A DNA stretch of 64,000 nucleotides from Kalaharituber pfeilii (lineage: Eukaryota > Ascomycota > Pezizomycetes > Pezizales > Pezizaceae). A program made the translations under genes and the position numbers. Below are positions 33,374 through 44,516 of this stretch, in pieces (the stretch's first letter is position 1; each line of letters begins with the position of its first letter). The stretch lies in assembly GCA_015179045.1 (NCBI GenBank), contig WHUZ01000009.1, positions 248,001 to 312,000 on the forward strand, written 5' to 3'. Under the pieces are notes generated by a model. The model was not told the DNA's origin and did not search any database. It saw only the letters and a list, made by a program, of their open reading frames with translations.

Positions 33374-35748
33374 ATGATGTCGACACCGACCGCTATTCAC
33401 GTCCCCTTGGATCCCATGACTCTGGAGATACATCCAGTATCGTCCTCGCACGTGAGCTGGGTGGTAAGCTTGCTTTTCCAAATGATACTACTGCCGTTTG
33501 GTGAGTTGCTGACCGGGTGCACAACTATAGTACAAATGGAGTAACGTCGACCTCTCAAGCAAAGTGGAGTCGTATGCAGTACCATGAATATGTATTTTGA
33601 GACCGTTGGAGTCATGTGCTAATTCATAATAGGTTTTCGTCTGATTTTGGGCATGCCAACGGGTGGGCTTGGAGGCTTCTTCTTCAACATCATACCAATC
33701 CAGATGGGAACCGAGTGTACAGCCTATTCCTCTACGTAGTATTGACAGATACCGAGCTTCGCGAGCCAACATGGACACGAAAGATTAGAGTCATGCAGTT
33801 CCAAATTCTCAATTCTGAGGGCCGCCGACTGAAAGACAAGAGCACAATTGCACTGTTCAATGAACATCAGCTAACATGGGGTTTTCCCGCCCTTATTGAT
33901 AACGCCCACCTCATGAGGGATCCAATAGTTGCTGCGACTAAGAAGGTCGACATCATATGCAGACTTAGATACTTGCCTGAGTATGAGAAGATTCGAAGGC
34001 CTATGAGCCCTCCTGTTTCTGGAGTGTATGGGCGATCTTTTGATAGCGCAGACTTGAGCGATCACAATGCTGCTGCGAAAGTTTTCGACCCACGCGCAGT
34101 TGTTGTCGATTCAGTGGGAAGCAGTCTCCGTATGCTGGTCAATAATCCAACCTTCTCTGATATTCAGATCATTGTAGGACCCGAAAGGCAGCTCTTCCAT
34201 GGTCACAAAGCTATCCTTGCTGCACGGAGTGTTTGGTTTGAAAGTGCATTGAATCCATTGTACCGTGAAGCTCATGAGGGAGTTATCAGGTTGCCTGAAG
34301 AGGATCCCAAGATCTTTGAGATGTTGTTCGAGTTTCTTTATACAGGAGACTATCCCCTTGCTACAGTTGCAACCATGGGACTGCTGCCTGCCCCGACTAC
34401 TGGGTCTCCAGTGCCAAAGATTGCAACCATCAAGACGGAGCGAAGAACATCTCGGGGGAATACGCCCTCTACGACCCCATCTCCGCCCCCCAATATCCGC
34501 CCATTCCAAAATGATAAATCAACAAACGGATTCACATATACCTATGATGACGAGAGAGACCTTGAGGAGCATGATGATACCAGATTCCAGTTATATCTCA
34601 TGGCAGACAAATATGGGGTAAGCCAATTGAAGTGCTTGATTAGGGTGCACCTGACGAACGAACTTCTCGACCCTGCTTCCGGTGTGCAAAGTCAATCGCA
34701 GGGTCAGAGGCTTCTCAAACTTATTCGTTTTGCCTTCGAGGAGCTTCCGGAAGCCGTAAATGGATCAGTGCATGAGTTCAGCAGCAGAAACGCACTGGAA
34801 TGCCCTACCGATTTGAGCACATTGTCTTCTGCGACTGGCGCGAGGCTCAGGGATAGTGGGTTGGGTGAGGAGTTGATTGACGATGGTGGGCTAGCAGATC
34901 GTGTTGTGAGCCCTGGTGTGCCTGGCTTTGAGAGAGTTTATGCGCGTGGTGGTACTGCATTTTCGACGAATTCTCCGCCAGCAAGTTCGGGTCTCAATAC
35001 CAATAGCACTCCGGATGGTTCCAATGCAGCCCGTGTTCTGTCCTCTGTCTTTGCTCCACCACCTCCACCAACTGTTACTCTTCCCCTTGGCAATGGTCCA
35101 AACAGCAACAATAACACCAGCAACAACAGTAGCGGCAACAACGGCACCATCAACAATACTCCAAGCACAAACAGCACCGTTAACAGGTGCGGCGGCGGAA
35201 GCAGTACCGTCGGCAATACCAATACCAGCAGCAGCAGCCCCAGCAACATTCCGAGCACACTGAGGTCACCTTCGGGAACGCCAGGTCCAAGCTCTGGTGC
35301 AGTTTCCGGTGGGGGCGTTGGACTTTTTGGCAATGGATCTGGCTCATCAACCATTGGTTATTCTTTGACTGCAGGGTCTGGGTCTACCATCAGCCCAAGC
35401 CTGACTCCAAATCCAATAGCAGCGCGTACCGATTTGGTTCACCAGCGAGATACACCCAGCAGAATTGCTGACCGAGATACTCGACGGACTGATAGCAGGT
35501 TTGGTTTCCGCGGCGGATGGCAAAGTAGTGCCAGCAACATGAGCTCCTCGACTTCAGGTATTGGAGGACGGCAAGGAAGGTACGGCAGGGACAACGAAAC
35601 GGCACTCTTGAGGGAAGCTATTGTCGCGTTCGTCGCCAAGATGTTCCCCGCTGTACGAAGGATCGATGGTTTCGAGGACTTGATGAAAGAAGGCGGTGAC
35701 ATGGGCGGTTTTGCGACGGAGGTAATGGACAGGATGTTCAGGCCTTAA
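33374..35748 (+). CDS. MATH and BTB/POZ domain protein
   Basis: MATH-BTB proteins usually serve as substrate adaptors for Cullin-3 ubiquitin ligases or as scaffolds; no substrate can be named. Three exons are read: 33374-33463, 33531-33571 and 33633-35748, giving 748 residues. The small exons supply the start of the MATH fold (MTLEIHP, YKWSNVDLSSKVES) joining FSSDFGHANGWAWRLLL; MATH covers about 25-160. BTB covers about 214-285 (NPTFSDIQIIVG, FHGHKAILAARSVWFESAL, FEFLYTGDYP). A Pro/Thr insert follows, then a helical BTB continuation at about 353-395 (LYLMADKYGVSQLKCLIRVH). Residues about 496-616 are an Asn/Ser/Gly-rich low-complexity tract, and a short helical tail ends the protein. ATG 33374 is immediately followed by a second in-frame ATG at 33377, and either may be used. 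Confidence 0.88.
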
Positions 35749-36999
35749 AAGTACCAAGCCTGAACTCCTGGAAAATAATCCTTGCACCTGGGGAATACCT
35801 TTTTTTTTGCAGCCATTCCTCTACAATTTTTTTCCTCGGGCGAACTTTCAGCTTTCTGTGTTTTTTTACCATTTCATTTGGGGAGTCACATGCACTCATA
35901 GAGCTACAATTTCCCTTCCTTCGGGTTAACGATTCCTCTTCCAAAACGCACACACCACATACATGCGCAGCCGGGACTGGAGGACGAGGGATGTTGAGCA
36001 AAAAGAATGTCAACTTTTCTCTCACTCTCATAATTTGCTTTTGTCAAAACGTTTGATTCAGTTGCTTCTTCTCTTCATTTATATCATATTATTTTGGCTT
36101 GTTTCCCTTCAATTATAGTTGGTGGGTCACTGGTTTGCCTTTTTTCTTTTTTTTTTTTTTTTTTTTTTTCCTATTTCCTATAACCATGCCTTCATGTTCA
36201 TTTATTTGAATATTGCTTGACGGGATTTGTTGGTGTTGCCTTTTTTTTCCCCTTCCCCTACAGTTCTGTTGGTGGTTACGTTTCTCATACTTGGCGTTTT
36301 CTCAGCTTCATCTTTGTTCACCATATTTGTTCTTTACTATTAATTTTTGATTTGTTATTGTGTGGGCGAAGGTGGGGTGGTATAATTTTGTTTCTTTTTC
36401 TATATAATATGTTTGGATGGAGGAGTGGGAATCGGCGAATTGGAAAAATTCCTCCTTTCCCCCTTCCCCCCCCCCTTATTTTCTTTTCAATTTCGTTTTG
36501 CCTTTATTTTTCATTTCGTTTTTTGTATTTTATGCTGTTTAGTAACGACTTTTGTTTTCCTTTTTTTTTCCCTCCATATTCTCGCTTTTTGGGAGGCTTT
36601 TGCAAAAAAAAGAAACTGGCAAGTTTTTGGGTTTTTATTTTTTGAAATGAAAGTATGAAACGTATGAAAGTACGAACTTATTTCTGAAGGGTTTATGATG
36701 AAGGGTATGATGATTTTTCTCTATGACGAATTTTACATATGACTATGTCTATGATGTTTTGATGATTTATGTTGATGATGAATAAAACGCAAAAAAAAAA
36801 AAAAGATGAGATGAAATGGGAGACGGAAGCGGAGTGAAAAGAAAAGATGGGATATACTAACTTTGTTGTTTTGATATTTTTTGCATTATGATTTTTTGCT
36901 GTTTTATGAGAAATGTGGATGTGTGATGTGTTTATGTGGTTGTATGTGTTGATGTTTGAATGAGTGATGACATTGATGACGTTGACCATGATGGTGAAG

Positions 37000-37036
<37 letters not shown>

Positions 37037-37775
37037 TCTTCAGTGTTGTAGTTGAAAAAACGGAGATTTGTGCTTTGTGTCGGTCGTTTCCAAAATAAAA
37101 AAAATAAACATAAAAAAAAGAAAGACCTTTCCTTTGTTCCGAGAACGGGGTGCGTGGGGTTTTTGTTTGTTTGATTCACCTGGGGGATAGCAAGGTAGCA
37201 GCGGGGCGGTGTTTGGTTGTGCATATTTTACTTAGCTTGGTAGAGTTGGATTTTACCAAGTCATGTGTGTATGTATATCTGTGTATGTGCACTACACAGG
37301 AGAGTACAGTACTTTGATGCAGACAGAGCGTAGGTAAGAGGGGGGTGGTAGAGACGGTCATATAAATGTTTTCGCCTCTTTTTTGTTCAGGGTAAAACAG
37401 CAACATTAACACCCCTCCTTACTCTCCTCTTCACACACACAAGTTTAATTCAATATCAACCCCCCAACTTTTAAGTAAGGGAAGAAAACTTAAACCTCCC
37501 CTTTTCCGAACTGGATAAAAAAAAATTTTTTTTTGTTACCCTGAAACTTATCACAAGTACAGTTCCTACCTAGCTAGCCAGCTTAGCTAAAACTTTGTTC
37601 TTTTCGTTTGTAGAGTTATATAAGTGTTTTTGCCCAAAAAACAACTAGAAATGTATAAATATATATATATATATATATTTGTTATTAGGTCAAAAAGAGT
37701 GTGTATATATAAATCAAATATTTTAAAAAAATAAATGAATGAATGAATGAATGAATAAATAAATTCCATATATAT

Positions 37776-37822
<47 letters not shown>

Positions 37823-37866
37823 AGAGGAGATTGATGATAGTATATTCTGAAAAAAAATACAAAAAA

Positions 37867-37901
<35 letters not shown>

Positions 37902-38949
37902 ATATAAAAATAGATAAATATAAAAATAAAAATAAATACTATTTAATGAAATGAAAATAGGATCTTGTGTGTGTGTGGGGGGGGGGGGAGGTAGAGGGGC
38001 TTACATTACGTATTTTCCTTTTTTGTTTCTGTTTACCCTGAAATCTCCCGGCACTCATAACCCCCCTGCCCACCTACCAGACCTACTACGCACGCATGTA
38101 GATCTTTTCTCTACGCGGTGGTATATACATACACGCGATGCAAATATTTTTCTTACGATGTATTATCTTTTTAGATTTATACTCACCTACCTACCTTTTT
38201 TTTTTTTCGCCCTATATATGTATAACCCCCCCCCCCCCCCCCCCCCACCCCCCATCTCCCCCAAAACCTGACCTCCGCCTCCCCACCCACCCTTTGGGGG
38301 CCTGGTTTTCTTCCAAAGAAAATATATAGATATAGGTAAAAAAGTTTGTACCCTAAGTTTTTTCCTAGCTGGGTGGTTGGCCTTGTGAAAAGGACAAAGA
38401 GAAAGATAAAATTAAAATAAAATAAATAAAATAAAAATAAAAAGTGATATCGTAAAAAAGAATGAAATAAATGAACGCTGGACAAGGAAAGTGGGAGGGG
38501 GGATAGGGGAAGGAAAGGGAGGTGAGGAGAGGGGGAGGCTAAGGGTAATTGTTAAACAAAATTTATTGACCTGAATCAAATTGAACCCATGTGGGTGAAA
38601 AAATCAAAAGGTTGTAGTAAGGACGGGAGGGGGTAAAAATATATAGACTGACTGTCGTTTTTACGGAATTCTTTTTTTTGGGGGGATGGGGGGGGGGGGG
38701 CGGTTGAATTCATACTAATTGTAAAAACTCGAAAATACAAAAACTCGTGAAGGTTATATTGATTAAAGATATATATACACAGTTTCTATACACATTACTT
38801 GTGATTGACTCGATTCAAATTTTTTCAAGTTTTTGCAATCGTCCTTGTTTCCTTCTCCTTTCGTTTTTCCCGTATCGTGCTAGACACATTAACTGCTGCA
38901 ATGAGGATTACCCTGAGACGCACCCCCAGCTACCAGATCCCTCATCCTC
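35749..38949. other. Convergent 3' spacer extremely rich in homopolymers and microsatellites
   Basis: This is 3.2 kb between two gene ends. Long T runs lie at about 36147-36169 and 37002-37035, and a T run abuts an A run at about 37780-37820. An AT dinucleotide array lies at about 37660-37678, (AATG)n at about 37733-37756, (AAAT)n at about 37865-37903 and a C-run at about 38226-38246, with G-runs near 37978-37989 and 38681-38700. Open frames here are homopolymer artefacts. Cis elements for 3' processing must lie here but I cannot assign them. Confidence 0.7.
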
Positions 38950-39107
38950 TCACCTCCTCGTCGCCTCTATCCACTCCTCTACCCACCCCATCCCCTTCTC
39001 CCACAAACTCACCAATGTTGCTACCAAACCTACATCCTCGCCCCTCCTATGATACCCTTTCGTACTGACCGTCCCTCCTGACGGCCCCCCGCCAAACAGT
39101 CCCTTCC

Positions 39108-39139
<32 letters not shown>

Positions 39140-40561
39140 GCCGCCGTATAGCTTTTCCTTGCCACAGCACCCCCAGCACTTGATGGCAATTCCGCTGCAT
39201 GCGGATTCTGTACATACCCAGGGGGATGCACCTCGTTTGTTGCGTTGTACTGCAGGCGCTGAGGCACCATAGAGCGCGGGGGGTGCTGGTGGGGTTGGGG
39301 CACTCCATAACCGCCCAACGGCGCTGTCACCACATGCCGCTGTGCCGGCAACGGAGGAGACGCTGCCATCACCATTCTGCCCACAACAACGCCCGGTCCT
39401 GGATGTGACATGGGTCCCGGCGGTGGTATGTGGTATGGTGGCTGTTGAAATTGTGGCATGGTCGGTTCTTGGCGCGTCTGTTGTGGGGATGAAGGGTGGG
39501 ACCTAGGTGTATGGTGGTGACTTGTGATGGTGGCGAGGATGTCCTGGGCTGGGATGCGCTCGCTGGAGTAGGGGTACCGGGGTGGTGGGTAAGGGTCGGC
39601 GATGTGGGGGAGTTTGAAACGGGGCGGAGAGGTGTGCTGTGGGGAGCGAGTGAAGATGTTTGCGGCAGCGGCACTACCGTGCGGGAAGTCAAGGTGTGCG
39701 GAGGGGGTGGTAGGGGTGGCGGGGAGGGAGCTGGTGGAGGCCGTGGAAGGCGAGGAAGCGTGCGGGTGTGGAGCCGCGCGGGGCTCTGGAGGAGGAGGGG
39801 TCTTTGGTGCCGAGGCAGGGGCAGTAGCTGTGGGGTGCTGTGCCTTCTCTGCTGCGGGTGCAGGCCGAGGGGGGCGGAGGCGGTGCGGGTTGGCCTCTCT
39901 GGGGAGGAAGCTGGCTGGGGTTGTTCACCCTCTGCAGATGAGGGTCTCGGGATGTTCACTTGCTGAGAAGTATCCGAGTCAGCTACCTTTCCACGCCTCT
40001 CAGCACCAAGCACCGGTTGTTCTTGTGTTTGCTGCTGCCGCCGCGGAGCTTTCTGCTCCTGTAACGCTGGCACGCCCTTCGGGCCCTCCTCAGCCGCGGA
40101 TGGATCATGCGGAGCACGTGTAGCTTGTGCAACAGCGGTGGGAGTGGCTTCCGCAGCTCTCGCGCCCTTCTTCTTGCTTCCCTCGCCACGCTTACCCTCA
40201 TTAGCTGCTGCGGCAGAATCGTGCGTCTTGTGCTGGCCCGTAGACACCGGCTCCTGGCCCTGCCCTTCTCGTGCGGACTGCATTGTCACGGTGGTGGCGG
40301 CGGGGACACCCGTCATGCGCTTGGGGCTGTCACTCTGCTCGTTTCCGTGAGCTGGATCGATGATGCTGCTGGCGGTGGGGGCTGTGAAATCTGGGGGTTG
40401 CCGGGCTGTCTGAGTTGAGCTGGCCGGTTGGATGGCGATGGGATGGGAGCGAGGAATGCGTCTTGCGCCTTCGTCCCGTCCCGCGTCACCCAGCCAGCGC
40501 TGACGTCATCCATCCCATCCTGCTCGCGGCCGGACGAGACAGGGGGTGCGGACAAGGCCAT
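38950..40561 (-). CDS. Uncharacterised Pro/Ala-rich protein, frame broken at two G/C runs
   Basis: Three overlapping frames each give protein-like sequence in succession: one from MALSAPPVSSGREQDGMDDV at 40561, a second carrying SIIDPAHGNEQSDSPKRMTG, and a third carrying FKLPHIADPYPPPRYPYSSE and ending at 38950. The third frame is open from about 39924, and its ATG at 39459 is internal to the readable frame. Adding one C in a five-C run (40393-40397 or 40377-40381) and one in the six-C run 39869-39874 (minus-strand sense) would fuse them into about 537 residues without introns. The chain is disordered, rich in Pro, Ala, Ser and Gln, with a run of Glu near the end (about 39112-39140) and a final helix (LVATLVSLWEKGMGWVEEWI). 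I recognise no domain. Introns could be an alternative to base errors. The divergent neighbour is the Rab5-type gene. Confidence 0.65.
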
Positions 40562-41243
40562 TGTCAGCCTATGCGCAGCCGGGGCGTCTGAAGGGGCTGG
40601 GCGCCCTCACAGCAGAGCGCCCTCACAGCAGAGCGCCCCGCGCACAGAGCTGCTGCTTGCTCGCCCCTCTCATCGCACCAGCCACACCCCCAGCCGACGC
40701 CGCCACACGCGCCTCTTGCGCCGCCCGCGCATCCCGCCTCTCGCCCCCATTCGCCCGCGGGCGGGATCGAGGGCCTGATCTCCGTCCAGCCTGTCACCAC
40801 CGTCACGCATCGTCTGTTTACGAGCCTGTTACTCACGCCGTTGCTCATCGTCCCCGGCGCTCATCGTCGTCGTCAGCAGCAGGCAAAGCAGCAAGCAAGC
40901 GAGCAAGCAGCAAGAACGCAAACAAGCCAGCCAGCAGCAAGCAGCAAGCAGCAAGCAACGACCCCTATTTTTTTTCTTCCTTCCTTTCTTTTGTATTTCC
41001 TTCAGTCCCGATTTACTTGTACCTCACTTAATATATTACCGCCCCCCCCCCCGGCCGTGCTGCGCCATCGTTGATAACGAACGCCCGGCTGCTGCAAACT
41101 ACAACCGAACTAAGCGAGGCAACTCACGCGGCCTAAAGCAGCACCCCCAACATCACATCACATCACCTCTCCCACTCCGATAAGCTCACCACCATACCTA
41201 CATCTACACCACGAATCTAACATCCGAAAGAGTCCAAGTCAAC
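40562..41243. promoter_or_regulatory. Shared divergent promoter region
   Basis: These 682 bp lie between the starts of the Pro/Ala-rich gene (minus) and the Rab5-type gene (plus). They contain AGCAAGCA-type tracts (about 40890-40955), a C-run at about 41042-41052, and a CATCACATCACATCACCTCT stretch just upstream of the Rab start. Co-regulation of the pair is possible but not shown. Confidence 0.4.
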
Positions 41244-42407
41244 ATGTCCAGCGACGCCTCAAAGCCATCGTCGAGTGTCAAGTTGGTGCTGCTAGGGGAG
41301 GCAGCTGTGGGAAAGGTACGTTTCTTTCAACCTTAACCGAACTTGTTCCAGGTCCAAGTCATCGCCCATCCATATCGTCACCACTCCTTCGCTACCGTCG
41401 CCTCTCTCGACCAGCAGCACCCACGAAGCTGATCTGAGAGAGATCGACGGCAAGGGGCTCTCCGGCTAGCTCTCCAAACAGCAGCAGGAGATAGTAGTAC
41501 CACCCGAGATGTATTTGACTAACCACTACGAGAGCTACGCAGTCCTCTCTAGTTCTCCGCTTCGTTAACAACGACTTTCAAGAAAATAAGGAGCCAACAA
41601 TCGGAGGTTCGCTCACATCCCCTTCTTATTTTCTGCCCCTGCCCCTCTACCATCCGCAGGCACCATCACTAACTCAACTCCCTCGCCAACAGCCGCGTTC
41701 CTAACACAAAAATGCAATCTACCTTCACGGACCATCAAATTTGAAATCTGGTAATTAGCTTCCTACCTCTTGCTCTTTCCCCGCATTACCCCACTATACA
41801 CACATTACTGATCCTAACTCCCCCCGCCCTCCCCAGGGATACCGCTGGCCAAGAACGCTTCGCCTCGCTCGCCCCCATGTACTACCGCAACGCTCAATCC
41901 GCCCTCGTTGTCTACGACCTCACAAAACCCACCTCCCTCACCAAAGCCAAACACTGGGTCGCCGAGCTGCAACGCCAAGCCTCTCCTGGCATCGTTATTG
42001 CGCTTGTCGGCAACAAGCTTGACCTTGCCATCCCCCGCGAAGAAGGAGGTAACGGCGGCCGCGCTGTTAGTACGGAGGAAGCAAAGGCCTACGCGGAAGA
42101 GGAAGGCTTGCTGTTTTTTGAGACATCGGCAAAGACGGGTGAAGGGGTCAGGGACGTGTTTGAAGCGATTGCAGGGGCCATTCCGGAGAGTACGTTAAAG
42201 AGTAGGGGAGCTGGAGCCGCCGGGATGGGAAGGGGAATACTGGGGGATTGGATGGTTCGAGCGGGGGCGCGGTCAATTTGGCAGCTGAGCCGTTGGGGCC
42301 GAAGGAGAGTTGTGCTTGTTGATTGTGGTGGTTTTGGGAAATGTGGCGGTGCAGGAAGGGGAATCGGATGGTGGATGGTTTTTGATCCTATTTTTTGTCT
42401 TGTATAG
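41244..42407 (+). CDS. vps21: Rab5-type small GTPase (Ypt5/Vps21 family), C-terminus out of frame
   Basis: Rab5 proteins control early endosome docking and fusion. Exons: 41244-41315, 41543-41606, 41693-41750 and 41837-42407, giving 254 residues as sequenced. GTPase motifs are G-EAAVGK (18-24), the switch I Thr in PTIG (43), WDTAGQERF (65-73), NKLD (124-127) and ETSAK (160-164). [13 protein letters not shown] is Rab5-like. As sequenced, the tail ends ...FDPIFCLV without a prenylation motif. If one G is added to the four-G run at 42232-42235, the frame reads on through GPKESCAC and stops at 42320-42322, giving about 226 residues, normal for Rab5. Cys-X-Cys is the geranylgeranyl acceptor. The short form is therefore probably the true product, and the longer annotated frame an artefact or a mutant. 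Confidence 0.9.
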
Positions 42408-43649
42408 GCAACCTGTTTTAAACTGTTTGTTTCGAAGGGCCTCGTTGGGTTTTTTTTTTGTGCTAATGCGCGGTTCTATTCTGTCGATGAAATGGGTTTA
42501 ACGTGAAAGACGTTAGGCTTAGGTGTATGTTTTTTTTTTTACATTGTTGTGTATGTTGGGAAAATTGTTAAATATCAAACGGATTTCTTTTCCTTTATTT
42601 TTTGTCTCTATTCTTGGATTTTTACATGCCTTTTTAATAATTAGAGGATTGGGGACTAGGTCAACATTGGTCCGGATTCATTGACGCCTGATAACCCCGA
42701 ACTTCTTGCAGGGGGGGTAGGCGGATTTGGAGTGATTTGATTATGTGTGATGTGCATGTGGGAAATGTACGTTTGTGTTTTCTTTTCCTTACTTTTTCGT
42801 ATACTTGTGTGTATGTGTGTGAGCAAAAAATGAAACATTCTTCAGCCTCAGTCTCAGCAGAGCTATCTATTTATGTATGTATGTATGTTATGTTATGTCT
42901 AGGTCTTTTTTTGGGGGGGAAGGCCATTCGTGGTACCGGTATGTGGGTTATAGAAGTGTTTGAGTTTGAAAGAGTGAAAAAGGGGGGGGGGGGGTATTAC
43001 AAAGAAGTATTTGATTTTATCTCCCTTTGTGTAGCGTTACCTCGTTCTCCCACTTTTTTTGTGTTTTTTTTCTGGAGGGGGGGAGGGGAGAGGAGAGGGG
43101 AAGGGAAGGTGTATGTAAATATACGCCTTTGAGTGTACTAGTGGTGTATCACGTATCTATATATATATAGATAGATATTGATAGATAGATAGGTGCAGTG
43201 TTTTCTCGGATGATGTATACATGTGTAATGTAGGACTATGTGTATGTGTATCATACGTACGAGGAGATGTGTGTGTGGGGAAGAAAGGGGAGGAAAAAAT
43301 GAAAATGAATATGAAAATGAAAAGCTTAGTGAATTTGTTTTTGTTTCATCGAGTACAGTAGGGACGTTATAGTACCCTACATAGTTAGTTGGATAAAAAT
43401 AAAAGATGAATAATAAACTCTTTTTTTCGGGGGGGGTTAGGGGGACGTACTAAGTATGTACAAGATTATTTACATACATACGGAATTTCTAATCACTTTC
43501 CGGGGCCGGGCCCCAGGACCTCTGGGTGTTTTCCAAAAGATTTTGACTAGAATTGTACGGGAGGGGGAGTCACACACAGGTTCACAGGGCCATAGGCCCA
43601 AAAAACTGACGAATACCAGTGGACAAAAACAAAAATCTTACAGAAATTT

Positions 43650-43694
<45 letters not shown>

Positions 43695-44516
43695 TGTAGA
43701 AAAAAAAGTTATAAATTAGAAAAAGGAAAAAAAAAAAAAAAAAAAATGAAGAGAGGTAATAAAGTTGAGTAACATAAAATAAAAAAAAAGGTCGAAGTAC
43801 TTCCACGTGACTACTCATGTATACAGAACCAAAAACAAAAAGAACAGCAAGAAAAAGAAGAAGAAGAAGAGATATCCAGTTAGAACCATCATTCAACTAA
43901 CAATTGCGTAATAAAAAAAAAAAAAAAGTGGAATGTTGACTATAATTCGAAGGTTGAGGAGGGTAAATAAAAAGAGTTTCAACTGCGTTGGAAAAAAAGC
44001 AAAACAAAATCAATATAACCCGCCCAACAGCCGGCCAAACTAGGCTGTCCAGCCGCCCCTCAACTTGTTATCACTCGTCCCCTAAGAAAAACCCAATCAT
44101 ATCGGATCATCAAGTTCTGCGTCATCATTCAAATCGTATATCGACCTCCCCTCCCTCAGCTTCACATACTCCCCCCCCGTCTCCATTGCCCATTCGTCAA
44201 CGGTCAACAAATATCATCCAATCACCTATTAGCCGACAAATCCCAAATACAAAATAGAAATATCTGTCCAAATTCACCCATTCCCAAACCCGTGCTAAGG
44301 CATTCCTGCTTCGATATGGGAATTTCAGAAAAATCATAAAAGAGGAAAAGGGAAAGAAGAAGACAAGGAAAGCAGAAGAAGCCCTTCCCAAAAGAAATAA
44401 TCTTCGACCAAAAGAAATGGTGTGGGCTCGTCGATTGATACAGTTATAGGTGTTGTTGCTGAGGCTGGGCTCACTAGCCCTTTCGCCTCATCGACTGTCG
44501 ATTCCACACCCCACCT
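42408..44516. other. Convergent 3' spacer rich in homopolymers
   Basis: It lies between the Rab5-type gene and the C2H2 gene. It contains long A runs (about 43652-43690, 43727-43746 and 43912-43927), G runs (about 42981-42993) and a GATA-type microsatellite (about 43165-43192). The Rab-derived frame may extend the transcript into the left edge. No gene was recognised. Confidence 0.65.

Noticed and set aside
36217..38271. Phe/Lys/Pro-rich open frames
   Set aside because: Translated homopolymers and microsatellites in a 3' spacer.
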